Positions 45,855-55,381 of a stretch of DNA of 64,000 bases are shown one piece after another (the first letter of the stretch is position 1; each line of letters begins with the position of its first letter). The DNA lies in contig DIWB01000003.1 of assembly GCA_002428385.1 (NCBI GenBank), positions 1 to 64,000 of the forward strand, read 5' to 3'. The notes beneath the pieces are model-generated. The model searched no databases and was not told the origin of the DNA. It saw nothing but the letters and a program-made list of their open reading frames with translations. This stretch comes from Bacteroidales bacterium UBA6117 (GTDB lineage Bacteria > Bacteroidota > Bacteroidia > Bacteroidales > VadinHA17). A program made the translations under genes and the position numbers.

Positions 45855-46748
45855 TTATTGCAGTACAAAGTTATATGTGATAAACCCCTTCTGTATTGCC
45901 GGTGCATCGGTCTTGGAATCAAACCTTGCCTTAAGTGCTGCTTCCTTTGCCACCCTGAGGAGATCAGCATTGAGAGTTGTGGAACCTTTTACTCCCGGAT
46001 TTGCCTGAATCACTTTGCCTGATCTGTCAACACTGATTGCTACCACAACCTTGGCTCTTTCCTGGTAGTCTAAATTTGGTTTTGGCAGTGATTGAGCGCG
46101 CCTATCTCCGAGATCGTAAGAAACGCCCTGGTTTCCCAATCCGCTTCCGTCGCCCCTGTTCTGGGAGTCGACCGATCCTGTGGGTACACCCTGGTTCCCG
46201 GAACCGCCGGCAACACCTTCACTTGTGGAGGTGGTCCCTGCATTTTTTGAGCCGGCCAGTGCGTCACGGGTTTTATTTTTGATGTCGGCTTCTCTCTTCT
46301 GTTCCGCCTCAATTCTTTTTCTCTCAGCTTCTTCAGCTTCCTTCCTTTTTCTCTCCGCTTCAATCTGCTCCCTTATTTTTCTGTCTGCCTCAATCTTTTC
46401 GAGTCGCTTTCGTTCAGCTTCGGGATCCACTTTTTTTACCTCTGGAGCCTCCTCAGTGTCCTGGGTAAGGATGGCTTCTTCATTCTGATTGTTTTGAGCA
46501 ACCTGCCGAGGTGGACTTGAGGGCTCGGTTTCGACCGGAGGAACAGACGGTTCTATCATTCCAAGACCTGTCTCATCCAATCCGAAATTAACCAGGATTC
46601 CTTCTTCCGTTTCAGGCGGTTCGGGAGCTGTGAAGGCAACAATGATCAGAAGAACCATCGTAATCAGAGCTATTATTGAGGTGCCGATGATTCCCTTCTT
46701 CCTCTCGCTGGGAATGTTCCTTATGCTGTTATTTTGGTGAAGTTGCAA
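45855..46748 (-). CDS. TonB-like energy transducer
   Basis: A 297-residue protein with one N-terminal membrane helix (IIGTSIIALITMVLLIIVAFTAP), a Pro-rich stretch, a long charged helix of Glu/Lys/Arg repeats (about residues 95-160), a Gly/Ser-rich hinge and a C-terminal TonB domain (RAKVVVAISVDRSGKVIQAN to the end). The long charged helix is TolA-like, so TolA-type function in envelope constriction is an alternative. Its start overlaps the end of exbD by 20 bases, which ties it to the ExbB/ExbD motor. Confidence 0.88.
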   Translation of the reverse strand: MQLHQNNSIRNIPSERKKGIIGTSIIALITMVLLIIVAFTAPEPPETEEGILVNFGLDETGLGMIEPSVPPVETEPSSPPRQVAQNNQNEEAILTQDTEEAPEVKKVDPEAERKRLEKIEADRKIREQIEAERKRKEAEEAERKRIEAEQKREADIKNKTRDALAGSKNAGTTSTSEGVAGGSGNQGVPTGSVDSQNRGDGSGLGNQGVSYDLGDRRAQSLPKPNLDYQERAKVVVAISVDRSGKVIQANPGVKGSTTLNADLLRVAKEAALKARFDSKTDAPAIQKGFITYNFVLQ

Positions 46749-47121
46749 TTATCAGTTTATAGTTATTTGCCTGAGCAATGTTTAGTACTGCTACAACCGT
46801 TTCGAAAGGTACGTTTTTATCCGCATGCAGCGAAATATATGTCTCGGGATTTGCTCCCAGCTTTTCTTTAAGGAGCGCTTCCATGGTCTCAAGCGTCACA
46901 GGCTGCTGTTCGAGATAGTATTTCTGATCAGCAGTGATTGAAATAGTTGTCTGTGGCTTTGCCGAGGTTTGTGTGCTTCCTTTCGGCAAAAGAAGCTTGA
47001 GGGCGGTAGGATGCACCAGCGTCGACGTAAGCATGAAGAAGATGAGAAGGTTGAAAATAACATCCGTCATCCCTGTCGAGCTGAAATTAACGCTTATTTT
47101 ATTTCTCTGAGATAATGCCAT
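46729..47121 (-). CDS. exbD: ExbD/TolR-type motor subunit
   Basis: A 130-residue inner-membrane protein with a short cytoplasmic start, one helix holding the proton-binding aspartate (MTDVIFNLLIFFMLTSTLV) and a periplasmic domain. It couples proton flow through ExbB to the TonB-like protein. It starts 1 base after exbB ends, with tonB overlapping its end. Confidence 0.93.
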   Translation of the reverse strand: MALSQRNKISVNFSSTGMTDVIFNLLIFFMLTSTLVHPTALKLLLPKGSTQTSAKPQTTISITADQKYYLEQQPVTLETMEALLKEKLGANPETYISLHADKNVPFETVVAVLNIAQANNYKLIIATSPK

Positions 47122-47122
47122 G

Positions 47123-47812
47123 TCAGCGACCTGTTTTTAACGGTTCATTCAGAATATCCAGAAATTCAGTCATTGTGGCCTCCAGACTGAATACAACCTT
47201 TTCGGTTCTGACTACCAGTGTATTGTAGGCAAAATATCCAAGGATCCCTACAATAAGTCCGGCAACCGTGGTTATCAGAGCTGTATAGATACCACCCGAC
47301 ATCATTGAAACATCAATATTGTTTCCTGCCATTTCCATATTGTAGAACGACCGAATCATCCCAATTACAGTTCCAAGAAATCCAAGCATTGGTTCTGCTC
47401 CTGCAATTGTTGCCAGAGTTGGAAAGCCTCTTTCGAGTTTTGAAATCTCCAGCTTGCCAACATTCTCCACGGCTGTTGAAATATCGTGGAGAGGTCTTCC
47501 GAGCCTGCTTATTCCCTTCTCGATCATCCGGGCCGACGGCGAATCGGTCGATTTGCACAACGCCATAGCGGAATCTATCTTGCCATCATGTATATAGTCC
47601 TTTATCCTGTTCATGAAATTAGTATCCTGCCTGGATGCCCTTTTTATAACATAGAATCTTTCAATGAAAATGTATGTGGCAACCAGGAATAAAAGGAAGA
47701 TAGGTATCATAACCCATCCGCCCTTGATTGCAAAATCCAGGAGTGTCAGCCTCTGAGCAGTCGTAACCGCAGTTTCCTGTCCCTCCTGCATAAGTAATTG
47801 TAGAAATCCCAT
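47123..47812 (-). CDS. exbB: ExbB/TolQ/MotA-type proton channel subunit
   Basis: A 229-residue three-helix protein: one helix near the N-terminus (GGWVMIPIFLLFLVATYIFIE), then a large cytoplasmic loop, and two helices containing GAEPMLGFLGTVIGMI and GGIYTALITTVAGLIVGILGYF, the MotA/TolQ/ExbB signature. The start at 47812 (MGFLQLLMQEG) is preferred because GGGGA lies just upstream; an ATG at 47866 would add 18 polar residues. First gene of the motor operon. Confidence 0.93.
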   Translation of the reverse strand: MGFLQLLMQEGQETAVTTAQRLTLLDFAIKGGWVMIPIFLLFLVATYIFIERFYVIKRASRQDTNFMNRIKDYIHDGKIDSAMALCKSTDSPSARMIEKGISRLGRPLHDISTAVENVGKLEISKLERGFPTLATIAGAEPMLGFLGTVIGMIRSFYNMEMAGNNIDVSMMSGGIYTALITTVAGLIVGILGYFAYNTLVVRTEKVVFSLEATMTEFLDILNEPLKTGR

Positions 47813-47955
47813 ATTTTCCCCTGTTATTAATTTATTATAAATGAATTCATTATTTTGTTCCTGCAATTTTTACACAGGCGAATTTATTAAAAAACGAAAA
47901 ATCGGCCCGGTCTATTATCGTGTGTTAATAACATTCTCACAATATTTATCAACTC

Positions 47956-50900
47956 TCATTCTTCCGCCGTCACTTCTTCTTCTTTCCTGAATTCTGAGGG
48001 AGGCTTTTTCTTAAAGATGTCCGTCAGCTTGTTGAAATCCTGCCTTAAAGAAAATCCCAGCCCCTGGGTATAAGGCGCTCCCTTGCCGGTATATGGATTG
48101 TTATATCTGTTAAAGACCTTGAATCTCAGTTTCTCTGTTAACCTGTATTCAATATCGAAATCTCCGATCAGAGGTGTTTCTTCAGTCTCGGTTCCGGTAA
48201 CATCGAAATTTCCGTTTATTGTGACCTTGTCATTGAGCAGCTGAGTCGAAAGCGCCACCTGGAGCTGTTGTGAGCTTAAGTCCTTGGTCCCGGGTGTATA
48301 AAGGAATCCTACATCAAAATCGTTGCTGATCTGCGACAGCCAGTTGCTCAGTTGGTTTGAAAGCATCTCGGTTGTTGTGACTGCCATTGCCGATGTTCCC
48401 GTTCCGGTAAATCCCGATGATGCACGGTAGGAGGGATCGGCATAAAAACTGTTCATCACAAGAAGATAGATGAACTGTTTGCTCTTTTCCTCCTCGGTGG
48501 TAATGGCATTCCTAAGGTAAGTTCTCGTCTCCTCATCAGCATTCGGAAGATAGATGTTGAACCCGACAACAGGGTTGAACAGGTTCCCGGAGAGATTCAG
48601 CTGTGGTTCAACAGGTATCCTGGCTTCATATTTGGGATCCTGAAGAATCGGGAACAGGATAGGGGAGAGTGATGTCTTTATATTCCTGTATTTTGCAGTG
48701 AGGTCGATCTCAGCGCTTTCTATATTTCCGTTGAAACTTATTTTCCCTCCCTTTTCAACTTCAAACTTCTTGTTGAGGATATTCTTGAGTGTGAATAGAT
48801 AATCGCCTTCCTCTATAGTGTAATCCCCGAAGATTTTGAATTCTCCTTTCCTGTTAAGACTGATATTGAGCCTGCCGGAACCTTTTCCCCTGATCACGTC
48901 ACCTGCTTTGGGATCAATAAGGAGCTGCACCTCAGCATCGGGAGTGACATCGAGGTCAAAATTAAGCTCGAGTGTTGATCCTGCAGAAGTTGTGGCGGCG
49001 GCCTTAAGGTCCTTTCCCTTCGCCATCATTGCGGAGTCGTGATTAATAAAGGTGACGAAGGAAGATTCAGAAACTGACATGCCGGAATTCAGAGGTATGA
49101 AGAAGCTTGTCCCGCTGCCTGTTCTGGCAGAAATATCGAATGAAAGTGAGTTAGGGCCGCTCTTTATTGTGGTTACGCCCGAAACGTATGCGGTTCCATA
49201 GAAAAGCTCGTTGTCGCCCTGACTGGTATTGAGAACAAGGCAGTCGTTCTTGTCCATATTGATAGTCAGATCAACAGCGAAATCCTTGAATGATTTGTGG
49301 TAGACGGCCCCGGTGAGTATGGCGCTGTTACCTTCTTCATCTGTTATCCCGGTATTCCTGAACCTGATTCCGCGCCTGTCGAACCGAATTGAATCGTTTA
49401 TAGAATACCGTGTCTGGAGATAATCGATCTTGAGTGACGTGTTTTCTGGCATGAGAGAACCTGTGAGGACAAGCTCGCCCGGCGCCCCGGTGACTTTTAC
49501 CCTGCCCGATACTGTACCCTTTATGTCGGACGCAAAAAAGCTTAAAAGCGGATTGAGCGCATGAACCGGCAGATTTGAAGCGACTCCGTCAATCAGGAAT
49601 TGCTTGATCCCCGGATCGTAAAAGCCAGACAGATCAAAGTTTCTGAGGCCGTTCAGATTGTTTCTCGCACTCAGATCAGCTACTTTTTTCTGCGAATTCC
49701 ACCGGGAAATAACCGATACATCTCCATAATTGCCGCTGAGTATTGAAAATCCGGCGATACTGAGGTCACTCTGGATGAGAGGATCCTTCAAAGCGCTTGA
49801 GATCACAATATTCCCGTTAACAATCCCCCTGATGTCAAGAAGGAGCGGCTCCTTGCCTGCATTTTCAGCCTGTTTGGCCGGACTGTTCAGGGGGCTCAGG
49901 TCTATCCCGTTAAACAACAATTTCAGGGTGTCATTCTGATTCCCTGAAACAGAGCCGTCGGCAATATAGGAATGGGCTCCGCTTGAGACTACGAAACGGT
50001 TGATTGTTGTTGATGCTGAATCAATGATTATCGATGATTTTCTTACTGTCCATGTTTTTTTCGATGTGGTGACATCCGTTGAGTCAATGTCGATCCGGAG
50101 AAATGATCCGGTTCTGCCGTCATCCCTGGGGATGAACGATCCTCTCGAAATAAAGGATCCCTTGCTTATTTTACCGATCCTGTCATTCCAGTCAAGATCG
50201 AAATTGAATTCGTCAGAACCCGCGTTGAAACCTGCCCGGAATTCCTTCAGATCGGCTCTTCCCAGAACCAGCAGCGAAGTACTCCTCATGTCGGCCATGA
50301 ATGCCGATTCCGAATAGAGCGCTTTCAGTGAAAAATTGCTGAAGGTGTTGTTCCTGAAAACGAGCTTCCCTGCATCTGCAGACATGGTTATCAGACTGTC
50401 CCTGTAAAATGATCCGCTCATGGTGCTCTTTTCCGAAAGGAGAAGACCTGTTTTGAAGAAATTGTTCAGTTTGTCAGTGTTCCTGAATCTGACGTTATAT
50501 GTAAATTCATTTGCTGAAAGTCCGCCTGAAAGCTCAGGAGCACTGAATTTTGACGGCAGGAGGGTGGCAAGGGCTGATTTCAGGACCAGACCTATTTCAC
50601 CAAACTTATAATAGCCCCTCAGGTCGGCATCAACAAAATCGGTCTTTACGGAAAGGGCAGGCTTGCCGCCTTCATTAAATGCCTTCAGGGTAAAGTCGTA
50701 CAAATCGAGTTTGTTGCCGTATTTCTTTATTGTGGAATTAAGCAGTCTGATTTCGCCGAAAAGGTTGTCAATGTTATTTCCCCTGAAATTTGCAGTTGCC
50801 AGCATGGAAAGTCCAGCTGTGGTGTCGCGTTTGTCAAAATTCAGCCTGTAAAGGTTCGATTCGGCGAGATTGAGGGTTAAATCAAATTCAGGCAGCTCAT

Positions 50901-52437
50901 TGCTGAAGTCGAGCATTCCCAGCATATCCATCTTTATGTTCCTGTCGGAGATTTTTATGTTTCCGTCCCAGGTCTTTTCAGTGAAGATGCCATTGAGTGT
51001 AACATTCCTGTAAACATATTTGTTGACCTCAACACTATCTATTCTGCCCGTTAGTTTACCGGAAATATTTGTTGCCGAAGTCGCATAACCGTCAACATCC
51101 GTTTCCATGGTAAGCTTGCCCAGCATTTCCTTGTTGTCAGTGAGAAGGCCCAGATCGACATTTTCACCCCTTACCAGACCCCTGATTCTGAAGTTTCCCT
51201 TGCCCTCAGGCCTGAATGAGATGTCGGTTTTCAACGACCCGGCATCTGTCCCTATTTTGCCGTATGTAACAAAATCGGTAGTGAAGCCGGTGAAACTTCC
51301 TGCAAATGAAATGTTGCCAAGCTTACCGATAGCATCCGGAAGTATCAGCGCTTTGCCATACCGGCGTATCATTTCCATATCAAGGGCATTGGTACTGAGG
51401 TTGCCTATGCTTATATGGATGAAGGTGTCCTTTATATCAGGCAGACCCGACATGTCAAAATCGCATTCGAGCTTTGTGTAATCCCTGAATGCTGCCGTTA
51501 TTTTTCTCCCGTTTATATCAGACACTGTTCCTGTTATTCTTCCCGATAATTCAATTGACTCCTTCAAGCCTCCTGCTGCCGGAAGAAAATATCTCAGATC
51601 CGAGGTACTTATCAGGGACTTTTCAAGAATGATGTCGAGCCTTGCATTTTCAGTGAAGTTTCCGAATCCATCCGCTTCATCTCCCGAAAGGATAAGATGA
51701 TTTGCATTTATTATTGAACTGTCGAGATACAGGAAGAGATCCCTGAACAGAATGTCTTTCCCGGCAAATGTCAGGTTGCTGTTCATGCTTCTGACAAGAA
51801 AGCCTTTCGATTCCCCGAACCGGATGTCGTTGATCTCAAGCACGGTCGAATCGCCGTGGATTCTGAAATCCTCAGCATCGCCGTTAATCCCCGACAGACG
51901 CAGATTGTTGAAATCGATAAGGGATTTACCGGGCTGATGCGTCCTGTTGAGAAGGGCAAATCTCCCGTCTTTTATTGTTATTTTATTAACAGAAAATCTT
52001 GTTTCTCCTTTCTTGACTGTATCCTCCGGTGTTTTTAGCATGTTGATATACCATGTGAGGTTCATCATACCCGTTGTGTCAGTAATCAATGCAATTACAG
52101 GCTGATCGATATCCACATGGCCGAGCCTGATATTATTTCCTGCAAAGTCGAGCCTGAGAATGCCTGCAGATATCCTTTGTGAGTAGAGCATTGTATCGTT
52201 ATTCTGGTCTTTTATGAGAAGATCGCTTAAAACCAGCTTGTTAAAGAAGGTGTATTCTACCCTGCCAACCGAGATTGTCGATTTTATTCTTTCCGAAAAA
52301 TGACCGGTTATCCTGTTCACCATGAACGTCTGGACCTCAGGTACACGCAGAACAATGGACGCCAGGGTCGGCACCAGAAGGATGATGCCAAACAGTATCA
52401 TAAGATACTTAAATGATTTTTTAATACTTTTGAGCAT
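47956..52437 (-). CDS. tamB: TamB-like translocation/assembly protein
   Basis: A 1493-residue protein with one N-terminal anchor helix (FKYLMILFGIILLVPTLASIVL) and a very long region of repeating beta-strands, ending in a TamB (DUF490) domain (about residues 1080-1460, with IEEGDYLFTLKNILNKKFEV and EPQLNLSGNLFNPVVGFNI). TamB-like proteins form hydrophobic grooves that bridge the two membranes, for phospholipid transport or outer-membrane protein assembly. Length is typical for this phylum. Divergent from tsaD, an arrangement common in Bacteroidota. Confidence 0.93.
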   Translation of the reverse strand: MLKSIKKSFKYLMILFGIILLVPTLASIVLRVPEVQTFMVNRITGHFSERIKSTISVGRVEYTFFNKLVLSDLLIKDQNNDTMLYSQRISAGILRLDFAGNNIRLGHVDIDQPVIALITDTTGMMNLTWYINMLKTPEDTVKKGETRFSVNKITIKDGRFALLNRTHQPGKSLIDFNNLRLSGINGDAEDFRIHGDSTVLEINDIRFGESKGFLVRSMNSNLTFAGKDILFRDLFLYLDSSIINANHLILSGDEADGFGNFTENARLDIILEKSLISTSDLRYFLPAAGGLKESIELSGRITGTVSDINGRKITAAFRDYTKLECDFDMSGLPDIKDTFIHISIGNLSTNALDMEMIRRYGKALILPDAIGKLGNISFAGSFTGFTTDFVTYGKIGTDAGSLKTDISFRPEGKGNFRIRGLVRGENVDLGLLTDNKEMLGKLTMETDVDGYATSATNISGKLTGRIDSVEVNKYVYRNVTLNGIFTEKTWDGNIKISDRNIKMDMLGMLDFSNELPEFDLTLNLAESNLYRLNFDKRDTTAGLSMLATANFRGNNIDNLFGEIRLLNSTIKKYGNKLDLYDFTLKAFNEGGKPALSVKTDFVDADLRGYYKFGEIGLVLKSALATLLPSKFSAPELSGGLSANEFTYNVRFRNTDKLNNFFKTGLLLSEKSTMSGSFYRDSLITMSADAGKLVFRNNTFSNFSLKALYSESAFMADMRSTSLLVLGRADLKEFRAGFNAGSDEFNFDLDWNDRIGKISKGSFISRGSFIPRDDGRTGSFLRIDIDSTDVTTSKKTWTVRKSSIIIDSASTTINRFVVSSGAHSYIADGSVSGNQNDTLKLLFNGIDLSPLNSPAKQAENAGKEPLLLDIRGIVNGNIVISSALKDPLIQSDLSIAGFSILSGNYGDVSVISRWNSQKKVADLSARNNLNGLRNFDLSGFYDPGIKQFLIDGVASNLPVHALNPLLSFFASDIKGTVSGRVKVTGAPGELVLTGSLMPENTSLKIDYLQTRYSINDSIRFDRRGIRFRNTGITDEEGNSAILTGAVYHKSFKDFAVDLTINMDKNDCLVLNTSQGDNELFYGTAYVSGVTTIKSGPNSLSFDISARTGSGTSFFIPLNSGMSVSESSFVTFINHDSAMMAKGKDLKAAATTSAGSTLELNFDLDVTPDAEVQLLIDPKAGDVIRGKGSGRLNISLNRKGEFKIFGDYTIEEGDYLFTLKNILNKKFEVEKGGKISFNGNIESAEIDLTAKYRNIKTSLSPILFPILQDPKYEARIPVEPQLNLSGNLFNPVVGFNIYLPNADEETRTYLRNAITTEEEKSKQFIYLLVMNSFYADPSYRASSGFTGTGTSAMAVTTTEMLSNQLSNWLSQISNDFDVGFLYTPGTKDLSSQQLQVALSTQLLNDKVTINGNFDVTGTETEETPLIGDFDIEYRLTEKLRFKVFNRYNNPYTGKGAPYTQGLGFSLRQDFNKLTDIFKKKPPSEFRKEEEVTAEE

Positions 52438-52460
52438 TAAATGCCTGAACGTTCGGGTTT

Positions 52461-52491
52461 CAAAATAACCTAAAATATCCGGAAAATCAAA
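52461..52491 (-). promoter_or_regulatory. Probable promoter of tamB
   Basis: On the minus strand, TTTG at 52491-52488, 19 bases, then TTATTTTG at 52468-52461, one mismatch to TAnnTTTG. It overlaps the tsaD upstream region in the 60-base divergent gap. Confidence 0.4.
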
Positions 52492-52497
52492 GGAAGC

Positions 52498-53508
52498 ATG
52501 GCGGTTACAATACTGGCGATAGAATCATCCTGCGATGATACCTCTGCGGCTGTCATAAGGGACGGCTATATACTCTCGAACCTTATAGCAGGACAGGACA
52601 TACACATGTCGTACGGGGGCGTTGTACCCGAGCTTGCTTCCAGGGCTCATCAAGCAAATATTGTGCCAGTTGTGGATCAGGCGCTTAAAAAGGCTGAAGC
52701 CGATCTTGCTGAAATTGATGCGGTTGCATTTACCCGGGGACCCGGGTTGCTTGGATCGTTGCTTGTTGGCGCCTCCTTCGCAAAAGGATTTGCCCTTGCA
52801 AGAAATATTCCTCTCATCGAGGTGAATCACCTTCAGGCTCATGTTCTTGTGCATTTCATCCTGGCAAGGGACGGCAGGAACAGGCTTCCTGACTTTCCTT
52901 TCCTTTGCCTTCTTGTCTCCGGCGGACATACAAGGCTGATTGTGATGAAGAGCCATCTCGAAATGGAAATAATCGGAAACACAATTGATGATGCTGCAGG
53001 TGAAGCTTTCGACAAGTGCGGGAAACTCATGGACCTCCCGTATCCGGCTGGTCCGATGATTGATAAGCTTGCGGCACAAGGTAATAAGAAGGCATTTGTT
53101 TTTGCAAAACCCAAAGTAAAGGACCTCGATTTCAGCTTCAGCGGACTAAAAACAAGCTTTCTATATTTTTTGCGCGACCGGATTAAAGAAGATCAACAGT
53201 TCATCGAAAAAAACAAAGCCGATTTGTGTGCCTCTCTCCAGGAAACTATTGTAAGCATTCTCATTTCAAAACTTGTGAAAGCCTCTCAACTGACTGGAAT
53301 AACGGAGATTGGCATTGCCGGCGGAGTATCAGCTAATTCCGGGCTGAGAAACGGCCTTGTCAGGGAAGCATCGAGAAGGGGATGGAACCTTTATGTTCCT
53401 CCATTTTCTTATACAACTGATAATGCCGCGATGATCGGAATTACAGGATACTATAAATATCTGAGGGGAGAATTCGCAGGTCAGGATGTTTCCCCGCAGG
53501 CCAGTTAG
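52498..53508 (+). CDS. tsaD: tRNA threonylcarbamoyladenosine transferase TsaD
   Basis: A 336-residue enzyme that transfers threonylcarbamoyl to A37 of ANN-decoding tRNAs. The start AIESSCDDTSAAV, the metal-binding VNHLQAHVLVHF with two histidines, LLVSGGHTRLIVM, and the later SGLKTSFLYF and GIAGGVSANSGLR are typical. Length is standard. AAAGGAAG lies just before the ATG. Its partners TsaB, TsaC and TsaE are not in the window. Confidence 0.97.
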   Translation: MAVTILAIESSCDDTSAAVIRDGYILSNLIAGQDIHMSYGGVVPELASRAHQANIVPVVDQALKKAEADLAEIDAVAFTRGPGLLGSLLVGASFAKGFALARNIPLIEVNHLQAHVLVHFILARDGRNRLPDFPFLCLLVSGGHTRLIVMKSHLEMEIIGNTIDDAAGEAFDKCGKLMDLPYPAGPMIDKLAAQGNKKAFVFAKPKVKDLDFSFSGLKTSFLYFLRDRIKEDQQFIEKNKADLCASLQETIVSILISKLVKASQLTGITEIGIAGGVSANSGLRNGLVREASRRGWNLYVPPFSYTTDNAAMIGITGYYKYLRGEFAGQDVSPQAS

Positions 53509-53586
53509 GACATAAATCGATCTCAGCACTGGCTACTTTGTCCGTAACGCTTTACAATAAGGGGCTAATGTTCCCGTTAATTCAGC

Positions 53587-53961
53587 ATGAATGAATTGAG
53601 GATAGAGGCTACCAGAAGTTCACCAGAGATACTGTTGAATCCGGGAGGGAAGATCAGGATCAAGGGCCGGTCCATTCATGAAAACACACTGGATTTCTAT
53701 AAACCTGTAGAGGTTTGGATTGACACCTACGTTCTTGAGCCTGCTGAGGTTACATGCATAGACATGAATCTTGAATACTTCAACAGTGCAAGCGCCAAGA
53801 TCATGATACAAATCTTTCAGAAAATCTCCCGCGTCAGGCTGCTTAACAAGAAATTCATAGTAAACTGGTACTATGAAGAAGGGGATGAGGATATTTATGA
53901 AAGAGGTGAGTATTTTTCATCCGTCCTTCATATGCCTTTCAATTTCATTAAAACAGCCTGA
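53587..53961 (+). CDS. SiaC-like regulatory phosphoprotein (DUF1987)
   Basis: A 124-residue protein with the SiaC pattern: LRIEATRSSPEILLNPGGKI, GRSIHENTLDFYKPVEVWI, and LEYFNSASAKIMIQIFQKI. In Pseudomonas, SiaC is switched by the kinase SiaB and phosphatase SiaA, and binds and activates a diguanylate cyclase; the phosphorylated Thr68 falls at Ser67 here. No kinase, phosphatase or cyclase lies nearby, so its partners must be elsewhere. It is 78 bases after tsaD with no clear promoter. Confidence 0.85.
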   Translation: MNELRIEATRSSPEILLNPGGKIRIKGRSIHENTLDFYKPVEVWIDTYVLEPAEVTCIDMNLEYFNSASAKIMIQIFQKISRVRLLNKKFIVNWYYEEGDEDIYERGEYFSSVLHMPFNFIKTA

Positions 53962-53980
53962 TTAACAGGCTGTCTTAGTT
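53953..53980. terminator. Terminator-like hairpin between siaC-like and serpin genes
   Basis: ACAGCCTG at 53953-53960, 5-base loop, and its complement at 53966-53973. On the minus strand it is followed by TTTTAAT, so it best fits as the terminator of the serpin gene; it overlaps the stop of the SiaC-like gene. Confidence 0.6.
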
Positions 53981-53998
53981 CTAACTTCCATCACGTAT

Positions 53999-55246
53999 TC
54001 AGTTCACGGAGGGATCGCTTACCCTTCCCACGAATAATATTGAATTGGTTGATGTTTCCCTGATTATATACAAAAACGGATGATCCATTCTGAATTCAAG
54101 GGGTGGAGGAGGCATTGAGGTCGTTCCAACTGTTACCACTGTTGCTGCTGCAGCTTCAGTACCTTCCTCATTTGTTTCGATGAAGGTCTGATGTGCGACA
54201 TCATTTAGCAGAAGATCATACTGTTCTGAGATATTTGAAAAATCAGCAAACTCAGTGAAAGCAATTCCCATTCCCATATCCGAGAGTATGTCCTTAAGGG
54301 TTCTCTTGTACCCGTATTTGAATCTCGGGAAGGTTACTTCGATCTCCTGTTCGGTCATCTGATTTACCCACAGCTGATAATCGCTGCTGTTAATGAGAGC
54401 AAGTGTGCTGTTCAATCCTTCCTTATCGTCGGGCAGAATTACATCCATCACATAGTTGCCCTGTCCATACGGAAATTCGGCAATTTTGAAGCCGTCTCCT
54501 GCAAATACCTTAAAGTCTTTCTTCTGCTTCATCATCGGTACTGTTACCTGTGAGCTTCCTGTTTTGAAGAAAGCTTCATCAACGGTTTTGGATTCATCAA
54601 ACTGAAGTTTCCATTGCCCCTTGAAGTAGATTGCATTGATCAGCAGCATTACAGTGTTATCCGGAAGCTCGCTTATCATTTCTTTTATCAGTCCGTTGGT
54701 TTTTTCTTCGATCCAGCTATTCATCAGTCCGGGCGCCGACGGATCCCCGATGTCAAATGCCTTCGACTCGGCATCATAGTAACTGGTAAGCACATCGATG
54801 AAAGCCTTTTTTACTTCGAAATCATCTTCTGTCCATACCGAGTTGGCTATTGATATCAGTACCCGCTTGTCAATATTGAGCAGTGCGCTTGTAAGCGCCT
54901 TGTATGATTTATTAAGCGTTTCCTGGTCGATGCCGCTGATCCTGAGAGCTTCCTGCATCGCATCCCTTGTTTCACCTGTTGCACCGTTTATCGTCATGGA
55001 AAGTGCATATGAAATACTCAGGGGAGAGATCATTACATTCTGAACAGGTGTCGCGTTTTCAATAACATTACCGAAGATGTCGAACGCGAACTCATTTCCT
55101 GATTCAATAATAATGGCCTGAGCTTCAGTCAGGTCGATGGGTACGGGATCAGTGACCGGATCATCCTCTTTCTTGCTGCATGACAGCAAAAACAGCATTA
55201 TTATAAGGATGAAGGCTGGTGATGTGATTTTGATATTCGTCTTCAT
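53999..55246 (-). CDS. Lipoprotein serpin with an inhibitory-type reactive loop
   Basis: A 415-residue serine protease inhibitor fold behind a lipoprotein signal (FILIIMLFLLSCSKK). Serpin markers include NVMISPLSISYALSMTINGATGET, LLINAIYFKGQWK, FPRFKYGYKRTLKDILSDMG and the C-terminal DHPFLYIIRETSTNSILFVGRV. The hinge reads EEGTEAAAAT, the Ala-rich consensus of true inhibitors; counting as in antitrypsin, P1-P1' is Thr-Ser within TTSMPPPP. It should trap a serine (possibly elastase-like) protease as a suicide substrate at the outer membrane. The start at 55246 fits the signal; upstream in-frame ATGs would add 36 odd residues. Confidence 0.93.
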   Translation of the reverse strand: MKTNIKITSPAFILIIMLFLLSCSKKEDDPVTDPVPIDLTEAQAIIIESGNEFAFDIFGNVIENATPVQNVMISPLSISYALSMTINGATGETRDAMQEALRISGIDQETLNKSYKALTSALLNIDKRVLISIANSVWTEDDFEVKKAFIDVLTSYYDAESKAFDIGDPSAPGLMNSWIEEKTNGLIKEMISELPDNTVMLLINAIYFKGQWKLQFDESKTVDEAFFKTGSSQVTVPMMKQKKDFKVFAGDGFKIAEFPYGQGNYVMDVILPDDKEGLNSTLALINSSDYQLWVNQMTEQEIEVTFPRFKYGYKRTLKDILSDMGMGIAFTEFADFSNISEQYDLLLNDVAHQTFIETNEEGTEAAAATVVTVGTTSMPPPPLEFRMDHPFLYIIRETSTNSILFVGRVSDPSVN

Positions 55247-55381
55247 AATCATTCGATTTTGATTAATACTGTTATGTCGTATGGTTCCGCAAGGCTTCTT
55301 GTACAAAAATGGAATCATTAACATATAACGATTTTGAATGACGTTTTGTGACAAAATATGGTCAAAAATCGTGCCGCCGGG

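Noticed and set aside
55247..55354. Upstream ATG for the serpin
   Set aside because: It would put 36 non-signal residues before a good lipoprotein signal.
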